From assembly GCA_045589355.1 (NCBI GenBank), contig JAZNOW010000058.1, forward strand, positions 121,193 to 185,192: a stretch of DNA of 64,000 nucleotides, written 5' to 3'. The DNA is from RUG563 sp045589355. Lineage in GTDB: Bacteria; Bacillota; Clostridia; Christensenellales; Aristaeellaceae. The notes under the pieces are model-generated. The model saw nothing but the letters and a program-made list of their open reading frames with translations. It made no database searches and was not told the origin of the DNA. Shown here piece after piece: positions 29,594 to 38,651 of the stretch; position 1 is the stretch's first letter; each line of letters opens with the position of its first letter. The translations under genes and the position numbers were made by a program.

Positions 29594-31763
29594 ATGCATG
29601 ACGCTGGAGCAGATTCTGGAAAGAATGCGCAAGCATGAAATGTCCCAGCAAAGCTGCGATATGGTATCCAAGGCCTGGGCTTTTGCGGAAAAAGCGCACG
29701 AGGGTCAGAAGCGGCAAAGCGGCGAGCCTTATTTTATCCACCCCGCCTATGTGGCCTCCATCATCACCGAAATGATGCCGGACCCTGCCACCATCGCCGC
29801 CAGCCTTCTGCACGACACGGTGGAAGACTGCGAGGGCGTCACCCGCGAAATGCTGGCCCGGGAGTTTGGCGAAAAAGTGGCCCAGCTGGTGGACGGCGTG
29901 ACCAAGATGGACAAGCTGGATTTTGCGGACAGGGAAGAACGCCAGGCGGAATCGCTGCGGAAAATGTTCCTGGCCATGAGCCGGGATATCCGCGTGGTGA
30001 TGATCAAGCTGGCGGACCGGCTGCACAACATGCGCACCCTTTCCTTCCAGCCCCGTCACCGTCAGGTGGCCATTGCCCGGGAAACTTTGGATATTTATGC
30101 CCCCATTGCCCATCGCCTGGGCGTGTATACCATCAAGCAGGAGCTGGAAGATTTGTCCCTGCGGTATATTGACCCGGAAGGCTATCAGGACGTGGCCCGG
30201 AAAGTGGGCATGAAGCGGGCGGAGCGGGAAGAAAACATCAAGCTGGTGATTGATGAACTGAGCCGCAAGCTGGAGGAAGCGGGCATGGAATTTGACGTGG
30301 CCGGCCGGCCCAAGCATCTCTATTCCATTTACCGCAAGATGGTGATCCAGAACAAGCCCTTTGACCAGATTTACGACCTGATCGCCATTCGCGTGATCGT
30401 GAAAACTGTGCCGGAATGCTATGCTGTGCTTGGCATTGCCCATACTTTGTGGAACCAGGTGCCCGGCCGGTTCAAGGATTATATTTCTGTGCCCAAGGCC
30501 AATATGTACCAGTCCCTTCACACCACGGTGGTGGGGGGGCGCAAGGTGCCCTTTCCCTTTGAAATCCAGATCCGCACCCGGGAAATGCACCGCATTGCCG
30601 AATACGGTATTGCGGCCCACTGGCGTTACAAGGACGGCGGCAGCCGGGACGAACTGGATAAAAAGCTTTCCTGGCTGCGGCAGATCATGGACTGGTCCAA
30701 CGAAACCCAGAACAGCGCCGATTTCCTGGAAGGGCTGATTTACGAGCTGTACCCGGACGACGTGTTCCTGTTTACCCCCAAGGGGGATATTGTGTCCATG
30801 CAGCGGGATTCCACGCCGCTGGATTTTGCCTACCGCATCCACTCCCATGTGGGCAATACCTGCGTGGGCGCCAAGATCAACGGCAAAATTGTGCCGCTGG
30901 ATACCACGCTGAACACCGGCGATCAGGTGGAAATTCTCACTTCCTCCGCATCCAAGGGCCCCAGCATGGACTGGATGAAGATCGTCAAAACCCCCCAGGC
31001 CAAGGCCAAGATCCGCCAGTTCTTCAAGCGGGAACTGCGGGGCGAAAACGTGCAGAAGGGCCGGGATATGCTGGAAAAGGAAGCCAGGCGCAGGGGCGTG
31101 CGGCTGGGGGACTATACCAAGCCCGAATATTACGAACCGCTTTTGAAAAAGTACATGTTTCAGGACCTGGACGATCTGTACGGCGCCATCGGCTACGGCG
31201 GCGCTGCGGCGGTATATGTGCTCAGCCGGCTGATGGACGAAAAAACCCGGCAGGAAGCCCCGGTATTGCCCAAAGCGCCGGTGGTGGATGAGGTGCCCCA
31301 GCTGAACGTGGCCACCAAGCCCACCCAGGGCGTGTATGTGAACGGCGAAGCAGGCATGCTGGTGCGTTTTGCCCGGTGCTGCAATCCCGTGCCCGGCGAC
31401 GATATTGTGGGCTACATCACCCGCGGGCGGGGCGTGACCATCCATAAAGCGGATTGCGTCAATGCCCTCAACAGCGAACCGGAGCGGGCGGTGCCTGTGG
31501 CCTGGAGCCATGAAAGCACCGGCAATTTCGACGCCAACATCCATCTGATGTGCTACGAACATTCCGCTCTGCTTGGCGAACTGACCGCCTATATGGAAGA
31601 AATGAAAATTCCGCTGACGGCCATTGCGGTGAAAATGAACAAGAACAAAATGCTTTCCGTCACCATGACGCTGAAGGTGCAAAGCAGGGAACAGCTGGAC
31701 AACGCCATCCGCAAGCTGCAAAAGCGCAGCGACGTGGCGGAAGCCTACCGCAGCCCCAACTGA
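29574..31763 (+). CDS. relA: Bifunctional (p)ppGpp synthetase/hydrolase Rsh
   Basis: 729 aa. N-terminal HD hydrolase domain with H56 (FIHPAY) and H80-D81 (LLHDTVED); synthetase domain about 230-370 (GRPKHLYSIYRK, EIQIRTREMHRIAEYGIAAH); TGS domain about 390-455 (VFLFTPKGDIV ... PLDFAYRIHS); helical and zinc-finger-like region (RFARCCNPVPGDDIVG); C-terminal ACT domain. Both active sites look complete, so it can make and degrade the alarmone. The ATG at 29574 has GAAGGAGGAAACCG upstream, inside recJ. Confidence 0.96.
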   Translation: MAYSAYECMTLEQILERMRKHEMSQQSCDMVSKAWAFAEKAHEGQKRQSGEPYFIHPAYVASIITEMMPDPATIAASLLHDTVEDCEGVTREMLAREFGEKVAQLVDGVTKMDKLDFADREERQAESLRKMFLAMSRDIRVVMIKLADRLHNMRTLSFQPRHRQVAIARETLDIYAPIAHRLGVYTIKQELEDLSLRYIDPEGYQDVARKVGMKRAEREENIKLVIDELSRKLEEAGMEFDVAGRPKHLYSIYRKMVIQNKPFDQIYDLIAIRVIVKTVPECYAVLGIAHTLWNQVPGRFKDYISVPKANMYQSLHTTVVGGRKVPFPFEIQIRTREMHRIAEYGIAAHWRYKDGGSRDELDKKLSWLRQIMDWSNETQNSADFLEGLIYELYPDDVFLFTPKGDIVSMQRDSTPLDFAYRIHSHVGNTCVGAKINGKIVPLDTTLNTGDQVEILTSSASKGPSMDWMKIVKTPQAKAKIRQFFKRELRGENVQKGRDMLEKEARRRGVRLGDYTKPEYYEPLLKKYMFQDLDDLYGAIGYGGAAAVYVLSRLMDEKTRQEAPVLPKAPVVDEVPQLNVATKPTQGVYVNGEAGMLVRFARCCNPVPGDDIVGYITRGRGVTIHKADCVNALNSEPERAVPVAWSHESTGNFDANIHLMCYEHSALLGELTAYMEEMKIPLTAIAVKMNKNKMLSVTMTLKVQSREQLDNAIRKLQKRSDVAEAYRSPN

Positions 31764-31849
31764 CAAAATTCGCTTCCTTTTTTCACGAGGCAGGAATTGC
31801 AGCCTGCCGCGGCGAATAAACAAAGGTTAATACACTATGGGAGAAAGCT

Positions 31850-33373
31850 ATGCAGCCACCCTTTGATCCCTATCGCACGGAGAACGGGCCCGCTTCCCAG
31901 CCTCCGCAGCAGCCCCAGTGGACACAGGTGCCTTTCCCCGGGCAGATGAGCTATGGCCAGGCCCCGTTCGGCCAGCAGCCCGGTCAGGTGCCGCCGCCGG
32001 CCCAGCTGCGGCCGGAAGTGAACGGCGTGCCGCCTGTGCCCCCTTACCAGATGGAAAACCAGCCCGCCCCTCAGCAAGAGGCAGGGCCGGCGCCCTTTAC
32101 CCAAACAATGCAGATGCCCCTGCAGGGCCAGGCACCGGCGCCTCAGGCCTATGTCCCCCCCAAGACGGGCATGCCCGGACAAAAGAAAAACAGCAATCGC
32201 ACGATGTACATCGTGCTTGTGGTTGCTGTGCTTCTTTTTGCTGCCATTGTAATCATCCGGATGGTGGCGCCGGATCAGGTGAACTTTGCCAATGTGGAGG
32301 CCGGTTCCCTCAGCGCCCGGTACACCGGGGATGCCGTGGTGGTGCGCAATGAAACGGTGTACACCCAGGACGGCGTTTCCCAGATCGATTATGAAGTGGA
32401 AGAAGGCGCCTTTGTCACACGCGGTGAAGCGGTGGCCACGGTGTATTCCAGCGGCTTTTCTTCCAAAGAATGGACCACCCTGAGCAACTACCGCACCCAG
32501 ATCAAGGAAAAACAAAAGCAGCTGATGGCCGATGCCGCCAGCGATCCCCAGATGCTGAACCTGATGAGCCAGGTGACGGAACGGGCCATGGAAGTGCAGC
32601 GGCTGGTGCAGGGCACCCCGGGCAGCCTGATCCGTCAGGAGGAACTTTTGAACCAGGTGATCCTCAACCGTCAGGTGTACATGAAGCAAAAATACAGTGA
32701 GGACCAGAAGCTGACCCGCCTCTACGACGACGAAAACACCCAACTGCAGCGCATCTCTTCCTGGACCAAGCAATATGCGCCCAATACCGACGGGCTGGTA
32801 AGTTTCTATACCGACGGCTTTGAAATTGCCGTGAACATGAATACCTACAACAACTACACCCCCACCGAAGTGCGCAAGATCTATCAGGGCCAGGTGCCCC
32901 AGACCGAGACCCAGCTGAGCCGCAAGGCCGTTTCCATTTACCGCGTGGTGCGGCAGGAGCCCTGGGTGGTGCTGATGCTGTGCAACGAAAAGGAATGGAC
33001 GCCGGTGGAAGGGCGCACCTATAAGCTGCTGATCGAGTCTTTCGATAACACGGTGGTGGAGGCCAAGGTGGAATCCTTTACCCGTTCCGGCGGGGAACTG
33101 CTGGTGCGGCTGCTGGTGTATGATACCAGCGAATTGCCCAATGTTTTGTACATGCGTTCCTGCAAGGTGCAGCTGGGCGAAAGCGTGAACAGCCTGGCCG
33201 TGCCTTCCCGGGCCATTTACCTCAGGGAAGGGAAAAAGGGCGTTGTTATGACCACCCAGGGCGGTGAATACTGGACCGGCGTGGACGTCATTTCCGATGA
33301 CGGACAGACGGCCTATATCATTCCCGAAAACCCCGGCGTATTGTATGAAGGCGTGCGTGTGCGCCTGTTCTGA
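31850..33373 (+). CDS. HlyD-like membrane-anchored adaptor protein of the ylm division cluster
   Basis: 507 aa. A Pro/Gln/Met-rich cytoplasmic N-terminus (about 1-110), one membrane helix (about 115-137; TMYIVLVVAVLLFAAIVII), then an extracytoplasmic region with a biotinyl-lipoyl-like half (VEEGAFVTRGEAVATVYSSG), a long coiled coil (about 205-300) and a beta-barrel region. This is the HlyD/membrane-fusion layout. Similar genes precede yggS-sepF-divIVA in clostridia, so a link to cell-envelope or division functions is likelier than efflux (inference). It ends 13 nt before yggS. Confidence 0.75.
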   Translation: MQPPFDPYRTENGPASQPPQQPQWTQVPFPGQMSYGQAPFGQQPGQVPPPAQLRPEVNGVPPVPPYQMENQPAPQQEAGPAPFTQTMQMPLQGQAPAPQAYVPPKTGMPGQKKNSNRTMYIVLVVAVLLFAAIVIIRMVAPDQVNFANVEAGSLSARYTGDAVVVRNETVYTQDGVSQIDYEVEEGAFVTRGEAVATVYSSGFSSKEWTTLSNYRTQIKEKQKQLMADAASDPQMLNLMSQVTERAMEVQRLVQGTPGSLIRQEELLNQVILNRQVYMKQKYSEDQKLTRLYDDENTQLQRISSWTKQYAPNTDGLVSFYTDGFEIAVNMNTYNNYTPTEVRKIYQGQVPQTETQLSRKAVSIYRVVRQEPWVVLMLCNEKEWTPVEGRTYKLLIESFDNTVVEAKVESFTRSGGELLVRLLVYDTSELPNVLYMRSCKVQLGESVNSLAVPSRAIYLREGKKGVVMTTQGGEYWTGVDVISDDGQTAYIIPENPGVLYEGVRVRLF

Positions 33374-33386
33374 CGGAGAAATTGCC

Positions 33387-34052
33387 ATGCTGAAAGAGAA
33401 TGTGGAAAAGGTGCGGCGCATCCTGGAAGAGGAAAGCCGGCCTTTCGGACGGGTGCCTGAACTGATTGCCGTGACCAAGTTTGCCACGCCGGAAATGATC
33501 CTGCCTTTGCATGAACTGGGCGTGAAAAACATTGGCGAAAACAAGGTGCAGGTGCTGCGTGAAAAGCTGCCTCAATTGGAAGGAAAATTTCAAATTCATC
33601 TGATTGGAAGGTTGCAAAGTAACAAAGTTAAATATATAATAGAGGATGTGTGCATGATCCATTCTCTGGACAGGATCAGCCTGGCCCAGGAGATCGACCG
33701 GCAGGCGCAGCTGCACCATAAGCGCATGGACGTACTGGTGCAGGTGAACATCGCAAAAGAGCCCCAGAAGGGCGGTATTCCCCAAGAGGAATTGTTTCCT
33801 TTCCTGCGGGAATGCGCCGCTTTGCCCGGGCTGCATGTGAAGGGCCTGATGGCCATTATGCCCCTGGATGCGGACAGGGAAACGCTGGACGGGTATTTTG
33901 CCCGGATGCGCGAACTGTTTGAACAGGCGGCCCAAGAAAACATCGAAAACATCGATATGCAGGAGCTTTCCATGGGCATGAGCCGGGATTTTGACCTGGC
34001 TGCCCGGCACGGCGCCACCATGGTGCGGGTGGGCTCCATGCTATTCCAATAA
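33387..34052 (+). CDS. yggS: YggS-family PLP homeostasis protein
   Basis: 221 aa, the normal size. PLP-binding TIM-barrel protein without a catalytic domain that buffers pyridoxal phosphate and amino-acid pools. The lysine that binds PLP is K31 (AVTKFA); other marks are GENKVQ, HLIGRLQSNKVK, LMAIMP and the phosphate loop LSMGMSRDFDLA plus RVGSMLF. The ATG at 33387 follows ACGGAGAAATTGCC; a longer frame overlapping the previous gene is not credible. Equivalent to ylmE upstream of sepF in B. subtilis. Confidence 0.95.
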   Translation: MLKENVEKVRRILEEESRPFGRVPELIAVTKFATPEMILPLHELGVKNIGENKVQVLREKLPQLEGKFQIHLIGRLQSNKVKYIIEDVCMIHSLDRISLAQEIDRQAQLHHKRMDVLVQVNIAKEPQKGGIPQEELFPFLRECAALPGLHVKGLMAIMPLDADRETLDGYFARMRELFEQAAQENIENIDMQELSMGMSRDFDLAARHGATMVRVGSMLFQ

Positions 34053-34070
34053 TGCAGGAGGAACTATCTC

Positions 34071-35087
34071 ATGGCGTTCAGTGATGTATGGAACGGGATC
34101 AAGAAAAAGGTGGAGGATGTGCTCTACAACGGGGAAGCGGAACCGCAGCAGCCCCGTCGCCGCACGGCACAGCCCCGTCAGGAGGATATGGGCGCCCCCG
34201 CTCCCGATGCAGGGTTCACCCAGCAGCAGTACGGCTACTATCAGGAAATGCCCCAGCAGGGCTACCAGCCCCAGCCTTACCAGCAGCCTCAGCAGGGCTA
34301 CCAGCCCCAGCCTCAGGCGCAGCAGCCTGCCCAGCCCCAGTATCATGCCAATTATCAGCAGCAGGGCTACCAGCCCCCTCAGCCCCAGCAGACGGGCGGC
34401 CGCTTTGGCCGGCGGGATAATGTGGTGGATATCGGCGATTATCAGAAAAACGCCGGTGAAGTGCCGCCGCAGCAGGAAGCCCAGCCCCAGCCCCAGCAGG
34501 CGGGCGTGGCTACCCGGGTGATCTGCGCCCGCGGTATGGCGGATTGCCGCATGGCCATCACCCTTCTTCGCAACGGTGACGGCGTGCTGGTGACCATGGA
34601 GAATGTGAAGGATCCTGCCGAAATGCGCAGGCTGGTGGATACTCTCAGCGGTGCCTGCTATTCCCTGAACGCTTCCATCACCAAGGTGAGCCGCTTTGGC
34701 GTGTACCTGCTGGCTCCCCATACCATGCCCGTGTTTGCCGATCAGATGATCAACCAGATGAACGGTGCCCGTCCCCAGCAGCCCCAGCCCCGGCCCGCTT
34801 ACCAGCCGCAGCAGGGCTATCAGCCCCAGGGCAGCTATCAGTCCCAGGGATGGGAACCCCAGCAGCAGGCCTATCAGCCTCAGCTGAATGCCTACCAGCC
34901 GCAGCAGGGCTACACTTATCAGCAGCCCCGCCAGCAGGCTGAATTCACCCAGCGCACCGCTGCCCCCCAGGAAAACCCGGGCGCCTTCTATGCCCGTCCC
35001 CAGCAGCAGGAAGCGCCCATGCCCCCCTTCTCTTCCCAAAGCGCCAACGCCGGCTATGTGCCGGATGATATGGAAGTGGCCGAATAA
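34071..35087 (+). CDS. sepF: SepF cell-division protein with long Q/P/Y-rich regions
   Basis: FtsZ-bundling septum protein that binds the membrane. The N-terminal amphipathic helix (AFSDVWNGIKKKVEDVL) and the core SepF domain (about 146-232; TRVICARGMADCRMAITLLR, NASITKVSRFGVYLLAP) are recognisable. It is 338 aa, about twice the usual 140-160: residues 25-145 and 235-338 are low-complexity, built from repeats such as GYQPQ and QQGYQP. Such regions resemble intrinsically disordered, phase-separating segments. Position after yggS and before a YggT-like gene and divIVA is the standard ylm order. Confidence 0.93.
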   Translation: MAFSDVWNGIKKKVEDVLYNGEAEPQQPRRRTAQPRQEDMGAPAPDAGFTQQQYGYYQEMPQQGYQPQPYQQPQQGYQPQPQAQQPAQPQYHANYQQQGYQPPQPQQTGGRFGRRDNVVDIGDYQKNAGEVPPQQEAQPQPQQAGVATRVICARGMADCRMAITLLRNGDGVLVTMENVKDPAEMRRLVDTLSGACYSLNASITKVSRFGVYLLAPHTMPVFADQMINQMNGARPQQPQPRPAYQPQQGYQPQGSYQSQGWEPQQQAYQPQLNAYQPQQGYTYQQPRQQAEFTQRTAAPQENPGAFYARPQQQEAPMPPFSSQSANAGYVPDDMEVAE

Positions 35088-35128
35088 GGCTGCGCTACAA
35101 TACTCTATTACTTAGGAGGATGGTTCTC

Positions 35129-35401
35129 ATGATTTCTTGGATCATTGGTACGGTTGCCGGTCTGTATTTCCTGGTGCTCATTGCTAACTTCATTGTGAAG
35201 CTGGTTGTGAAGGACGAACAGCCCTGGATGAAGGTGCTGGATCAGCTGTGCGCCCCCGCCGTGGGCTTTGGCAAGGTTGCCACCCAGAAGATCTTTGGCG
35301 ATAAGGAATTTTCTTTCGATATGCCCCTGCTGATGGCTGCCCTGCTGGTGCTGGTTGCCAGTGCTGTGGTGTGCGCCGTTCTGGGCATCATTGGCCTGTA
35401 A
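35129..35401 (+). CDS. YggT/YlmG-like membrane protein
   Basis: 90 aa. The ATG at 35129 is 9 nt after TAGGAGG; an ATG at 35120 is too close to it. Two membrane helices (about 3-25 and 66-88) flank a loop (DQLCAPAVGFGKVATQKIFG ... FSFDMPLL) comparable with the YggT pattern of P/G-rich loop then an FS-P-like segment. The family is linked to nucleoid distribution and division-site processes. Identification depends partly on its place between sepF and divIVA. Confidence 0.65.
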   Translation: MISWIIGTVAGLYFLVLIANFIVKLVVKDEQPWMKVLDQLCAPAVGFGKVATQKIFGDKEFSFDMPLLMAALLVLVASAVVCAVLGIIGL

Positions 35402-35441
35402 TTTCCTGTAAACAACGTATCAGCCGAAAGGGGTACAGAAA

Positions 35442-36035
35442 ATGCCGATCAGTATTGCTGCCATCGAGGCAAAGGAATTCCGGACCAAGCTCAAAGGCTA
35501 TGACCCGGAAGAAGTGGACCTGTACCTGGATGAGATCTGCGATCATATTGATCTGCTGAACCGGCAGATTGACATGCTGCAGCAGCGTCTGGCTCAGGCG
35601 AGCCAGGGGGCAAGCTATGCCCGTTCTGCCGTTCCGCCGCCTGCGGCGCAGGTGGTTTCTGCCGCAGTGCCCGCCCCGGCCGATATGGCCGGCCAGGCCC
35701 AGGCGGAACTGAACCAGGCCCGCCAGAAAGCCCGGGGCATCATTGAAGAAGCTCGCCAGGATGCGGCGGATATCCGCGCCGAAGCGGAAAAGATGATGCA
35801 GGAAGCAGAACAGATGCGGGCGGAAGCAGAAGAAATGCTGCAGAATGCGCCTGCACAAACGCCTGTTGCCCCTGCCTGGCAGGAGGATGCGGCACAATTG
35901 CAGAGCGAAAAAGATGCCCTGCAGGAAGAAATTGATATGCTGCGGGCAGCTGCCCGGGATTATCGCCAGCGTTTCATGCGCCTGGTGGAGGATCAGCAGC
36001 ATGTGCTCAATGCCGAAACAGAGCTGTTTGAATAA
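35442..36035 (+). CDS. divIVA: DivIVA-domain protein
   Basis: 197 aa. The conserved N-terminal lipid-binding segment and first coiled coil (PISIAAIEAKEFRTKLKGYD, PEEVDLYLDEI) are followed by an Ala/Pro linker, a second long coiled coil (about 85-125) with heptads of E/A/M, and a final coiled coil (about 150-190). DivIVA marks curved membrane at poles and septa. Last gene of the division cluster, with a terminator 15 nt after the stop. The ylmH gene often present here is missing. Confidence 0.92.
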   Translation: MPISIAAIEAKEFRTKLKGYDPEEVDLYLDEICDHIDLLNRQIDMLQQRLAQASQGASYARSAVPPPAAQVVSAAVPAPADMAGQAQAELNQARQKARGIIEEARQDAADIRAEAEKMMQEAEQMRAEAEEMLQNAPAQTPVAPAWQEDAAQLQSEKDALQEEIDMLRAAARDYRQRFMRLVEDQQHVLNAETELFE

Positions 36036-36050
36036 CGGACAATAAAAGAG

Positions 36051-36089
36051 GCGCTGGCCCGGTGGAAGCATCAGGGTCGGCGCTTTTTT
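36051..36089 (+). terminator. Terminator of the division cluster
   Basis: Ten-bp stem GCGCTGGCCC / GGGTCGGCGC with two G-U pairs and six T. Confidence 0.88.
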
Positions 36090-36110
36090 GCAGGAAGGGA
36101 TGGATGAAGG

Positions 36111-36974
36111 ATGCGCCTGGGCGCTTTGGAAGCAGGCGGTACCAAGATGGTATTGGCGGTTGCGGATGAACAGATGCAGATTCTGCACAGGGAAACCTTG
36201 CCCACCGAAACACCGGAAAAAACCATGGGGCAGATGATCGCTTTTTTTCAGGAGCATCCGGTGGACGCACTGGGCATTGGCAGCTTTGGCCCGCTGGATT
36301 TGAACCCGGCATCCCCCACCTTTGGCTCCATCACCAAAACGCCCAAGCTTGCCTGGCGGGATTATCCGCTGGCACCGGCGTTTGAAAAGGCACTGGGTAT
36401 TCCCTGCGTGCTGGATACCGACGTGAACACAGCCGCCCTTTGCGAAGCGGAAATGGGCGCCGCCAGGGGGCTGAAAAACTGCGTGTATGTAACGGTGGGC
36501 ACCGGCATCGGCGGCGGCGTGTACTGCGAAGGGCAGCTGGTGCATGGATTGATGCACCCGGAAGTGGGGCACATGCTGCTGCGCGCCCATCCCGATGACC
36601 CGGCCCCCGATGGCTTTTGCCCCTATCACAAGGGCTGCCTGGAGGGGGTGGCCAGTGGGCCGGCCATGGAAAAGCGCTGGGGAAAAAGCGCAAAGGAATT
36701 GCCGGAAAATCATCCGGCATGGGCGATTGAGGCCCATTATCTGGCCCAGATGTGCATGAACCTGATCATGACGGTGAGCCCGGAAAAGATCATTCTGGGG
36801 GGCGGCGTGATGAGCCGGCGGCATCTGTTTCCCATGGTGCAAAAAGAAACCATGGCGCTGCTTGGCGGTTATGTGGCTTGCCTGAAGGATGCCGAAGAAA
36901 TGATTGTGCCGCCCGCATGCTGGCCGGACAGCGGGCTGCTGGGTGCGCTGCTGCTGGCCAGGAAGGCAAAGTGA
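36111..36974 (+). CDS. ROK-family fructokinase
   Basis: 287-aa sugar kinase that phosphorylates fructose (or mannose) with ATP. ROK features: N-terminal phosphate loop GALEAGGTKMVLA, GTGIGGGVY, the catalytic-region motif HPEVGH and the zinc-binding set CPYHKGCLEGVASGPA (H and three C). C-terminal adenine-binding helix GGGVMSRRHL. The EAGGTK start and YHKGCLEG block are typical of the B. subtilis YdhR/GmuE fructokinase branch rather than glucokinases. Monocistronic or read into mscS 10 nt later. Confidence 0.92.
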   Translation: MRLGALEAGGTKMVLAVADEQMQILHRETLPTETPEKTMGQMIAFFQEHPVDALGIGSFGPLDLNPASPTFGSITKTPKLAWRDYPLAPAFEKALGIPCVLDTDVNTAALCEAEMGAARGLKNCVYVTVGTGIGGGVYCEGQLVHGLMHPEVGHMLLRAHPDDPAPDGFCPYHKGCLEGVASGPAMEKRWGKSAKELPENHPAWAIEAHYLAQMCMNLIMTVSPEKIILGGGVMSRRHLFPMVQKETMALLGGYVACLKDAEEMIVPPACWPDSGLLGALLLARKAK

Positions 36975-36984
36975 GGGGAAGAAT

Positions 36985-37815
36985 ATGGATGAAGTAATTA
37001 CGACGGCCACCCAATCCTTTGACGATGCCACCCATGTGTTTGGCGATAACGGATTGAGCATCAGCTGGCAGGCGATGCTGACCAGAGTGGCCGTGGCGGT
37101 GTTGATCGTGGCGGCGGGGCTGGTGGTTTTGTTCCTGCTGCGTAAGCTGCTCAAGCGTATTTTCAAAACCGGGCAGGAAGGGGACGGCCAGCAGAAAACG
37201 CTGTACACGCTTTTGTCCAGCCTGCTCAGTTTTGCGGTGTATTTCGCCATGGGGTGCATGGCCCTCAGCGCCCTTGGGGTAAATGTGGAAAGCCTGCTGG
37301 CAGTGGCCGGTGTGGGCGGCCTGGCCATCGGCTTTGGCTGCCAGACGCTGGTGAAGGATTTTGTGTCCGGCTTGTTTTTGTGGCTGGAAGGGCACCTGAA
37401 GGTGGGGGATGTGGTAACGGTGGGCGGCCTGACCGGGACGGTGGAAAAGATGGCCCTGCGCACCACTTCCCTCCGTGCCACCAACGGCAACCTCTATACT
37501 GTGCCCAATGGGGATATCCGCACGGTGGTGAACATGACGCGGGATTTTCGGTATGCGCTGGTGGATGTGACCCTTTCCCACAATCAGGATTACCGGACGG
37601 CTATGGATGCCTTGCAAAAGGCCATGGTGCTGTTGGACGAACAGGAAGAGGACCTGGAAGAAGCGCCCAGAGTGGTGGGCATCATCGGGAACGATCGTTT
37701 CTGTGTCACCATCCGCATTGAATGTAAATGCGACGTGGAAAAATGCTGGGATGTGGAGCGGAAAATTCGCCTGGCGGCACTGGAATGTCTGAAGAAAGAA
37801 GGATTATTGCTGTGA
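36985..37815 (+). CDS. Small-conductance mechanosensitive channel (MscS family)
   Basis: 276 aa; ATG at 36985 after GTGAGGGGAAGA. Membrane helices at about 28-55, 70-92 and the pore-lining TM3 (LAVAGVGGLAIGFGCQTLVK, Gly/Ala-rich packing) are followed by the MscS beta domain (GDVVTVGGLTGTVEKMALRT, PNGDIRTVVN) and the C-terminal alpha/beta vestibule. It releases solutes on osmotic downshock. The gene's TGA stop overlaps the GTG start of tatD. Confidence 0.93.
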   Translation: MDEVITTATQSFDDATHVFGDNGLSISWQAMLTRVAVAVLIVAAGLVVLFLLRKLLKRIFKTGQEGDGQQKTLYTLLSSLLSFAVYFAMGCMALSALGVNVESLLAVAGVGGLAIGFGCQTLVKDFVSGLFLWLEGHLKVGDVVTVGGLTGTVEKMALRTTSLRATNGNLYTVPNGDIRTVVNMTRDFRYALVDVTLSHNQDYRTAMDALQKAMVLLDEQEEDLEEAPRVVGIIGNDRFCVTIRIECKCDVEKCWDVERKIRLAALECLKKEGLLL

Positions 37816-38600
37816 TTTTTGATACCCATTGCCATTTTGATGACGAACGCTTTGACGAGGACCGGGAAGATGCCTGGCAGCGGATGCTGGAAAACGACGT
37901 GAAGCATTGCGTGTGCGTGGGGAGCGACCTGGCGTCTTCCCGCCGGTGCCTTGCCTTTGCCGCTGCGCACCCCGGTGCCTTTGCTGCCTGCGGTGTGCAT
38001 CCCCATGAAGCCAAGGACGTGCCGGAAGATTATCTGGATCAGCTCCGGCAGATGCTGCAGGAGGAAAAGTGTGTGGCGCTGGGGGAAATCGGGCTGGATT
38101 ACTACTACGATCTTTCCCCCCGGGACGTGCAGAAAAAGGTGATGGCGGAGCAATTGCAGCTGGCCATTGAAGCGGATATGCCGGTCATTTTCCATATCCG
38201 GGATGCCCACGGCGAAATGATCGACTTTTTCCGCAAGCAGGAAAAATTGCCCCGGGGCATCATCCATTGCTTTTCCGGCAGTGCCGAAACGGCCATGGAA
38301 TACGTGAAGATGGGGTTTTATATTTCCTTCGCCGGGCCGGTCACCTTCAAAAACGCCCAGAACCTGCAGCGGGCGGCGGAATATGTGCCCCTGGACAGGC
38401 TGCTGTGCGAAACGGACAGCCCTTACCTTGCGCCTGTGCCCATGCGGGGGAAAAGAAACGAGCCGGCCAATGTGCGTTTTGTGAACGGGAAGCTGGCGGA
38501 AATCAAGGGCATTGCTCCGGAAGAAATGGCCCGCATCACCTGTCAAAATGCGTTTGAGATATACACAAAAACGGGGAAAAACGGAAATTCCCTTGAATAA
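37812..38600 (+). CDS. tatD: TatD-family metal-dependent hydrolase
   Basis: 262 aa TIM-barrel DNase/hydrolase. GTG at 37812 overlaps the mscS stop and follows GAAAGGATTATT; longer frames in the mscS gene are less likely. Metal ligands: DTHCHFDDERF (H-x-H), E in ALGEIGLDYYY, H in FHIRDAH, H in IIHCFSGSAE and D in CETDSPYLAPVP. TatD enzymes act in DNA repair or RNA quality control with a 3'-5' exonuclease activity. In many Firmicutes it follows metG; here it is with mscS. Confidence 0.93.
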   Translation: MIFDTHCHFDDERFDEDREDAWQRMLENDVKHCVCVGSDLASSRRCLAFAAAHPGAFAACGVHPHEAKDVPEDYLDQLRQMLQEEKCVALGEIGLDYYYDLSPRDVQKKVMAEQLQLAIEADMPVIFHIRDAHGEMIDFFRKQEKLPRGIIHCFSGSAETAMEYVKMGFYISFAGPVTFKNAQNLQRAAEYVPLDRLLCETDSPYLAPVPMRGKRNEPANVRFVNGKLAEIKGIAPEEMARITCQNAFEIYTKTGKNGNSLE

Positions 38601-38621
38601 AAGGGACAAATGTGATATTTT
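38593..38621 (+). promoter_or_regulatory. Promoter of the uridine kinase/uxaC/eda region
   Basis: TTGAAT (38593-38598), 17-bp spacer, TATTTT (38616-38621), overlapping the end of tatD. Confidence 0.5.
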
Positions 38622-38651
38622 GTAAGCAGAAGAAAAGGGAGGCCCGGTCAT

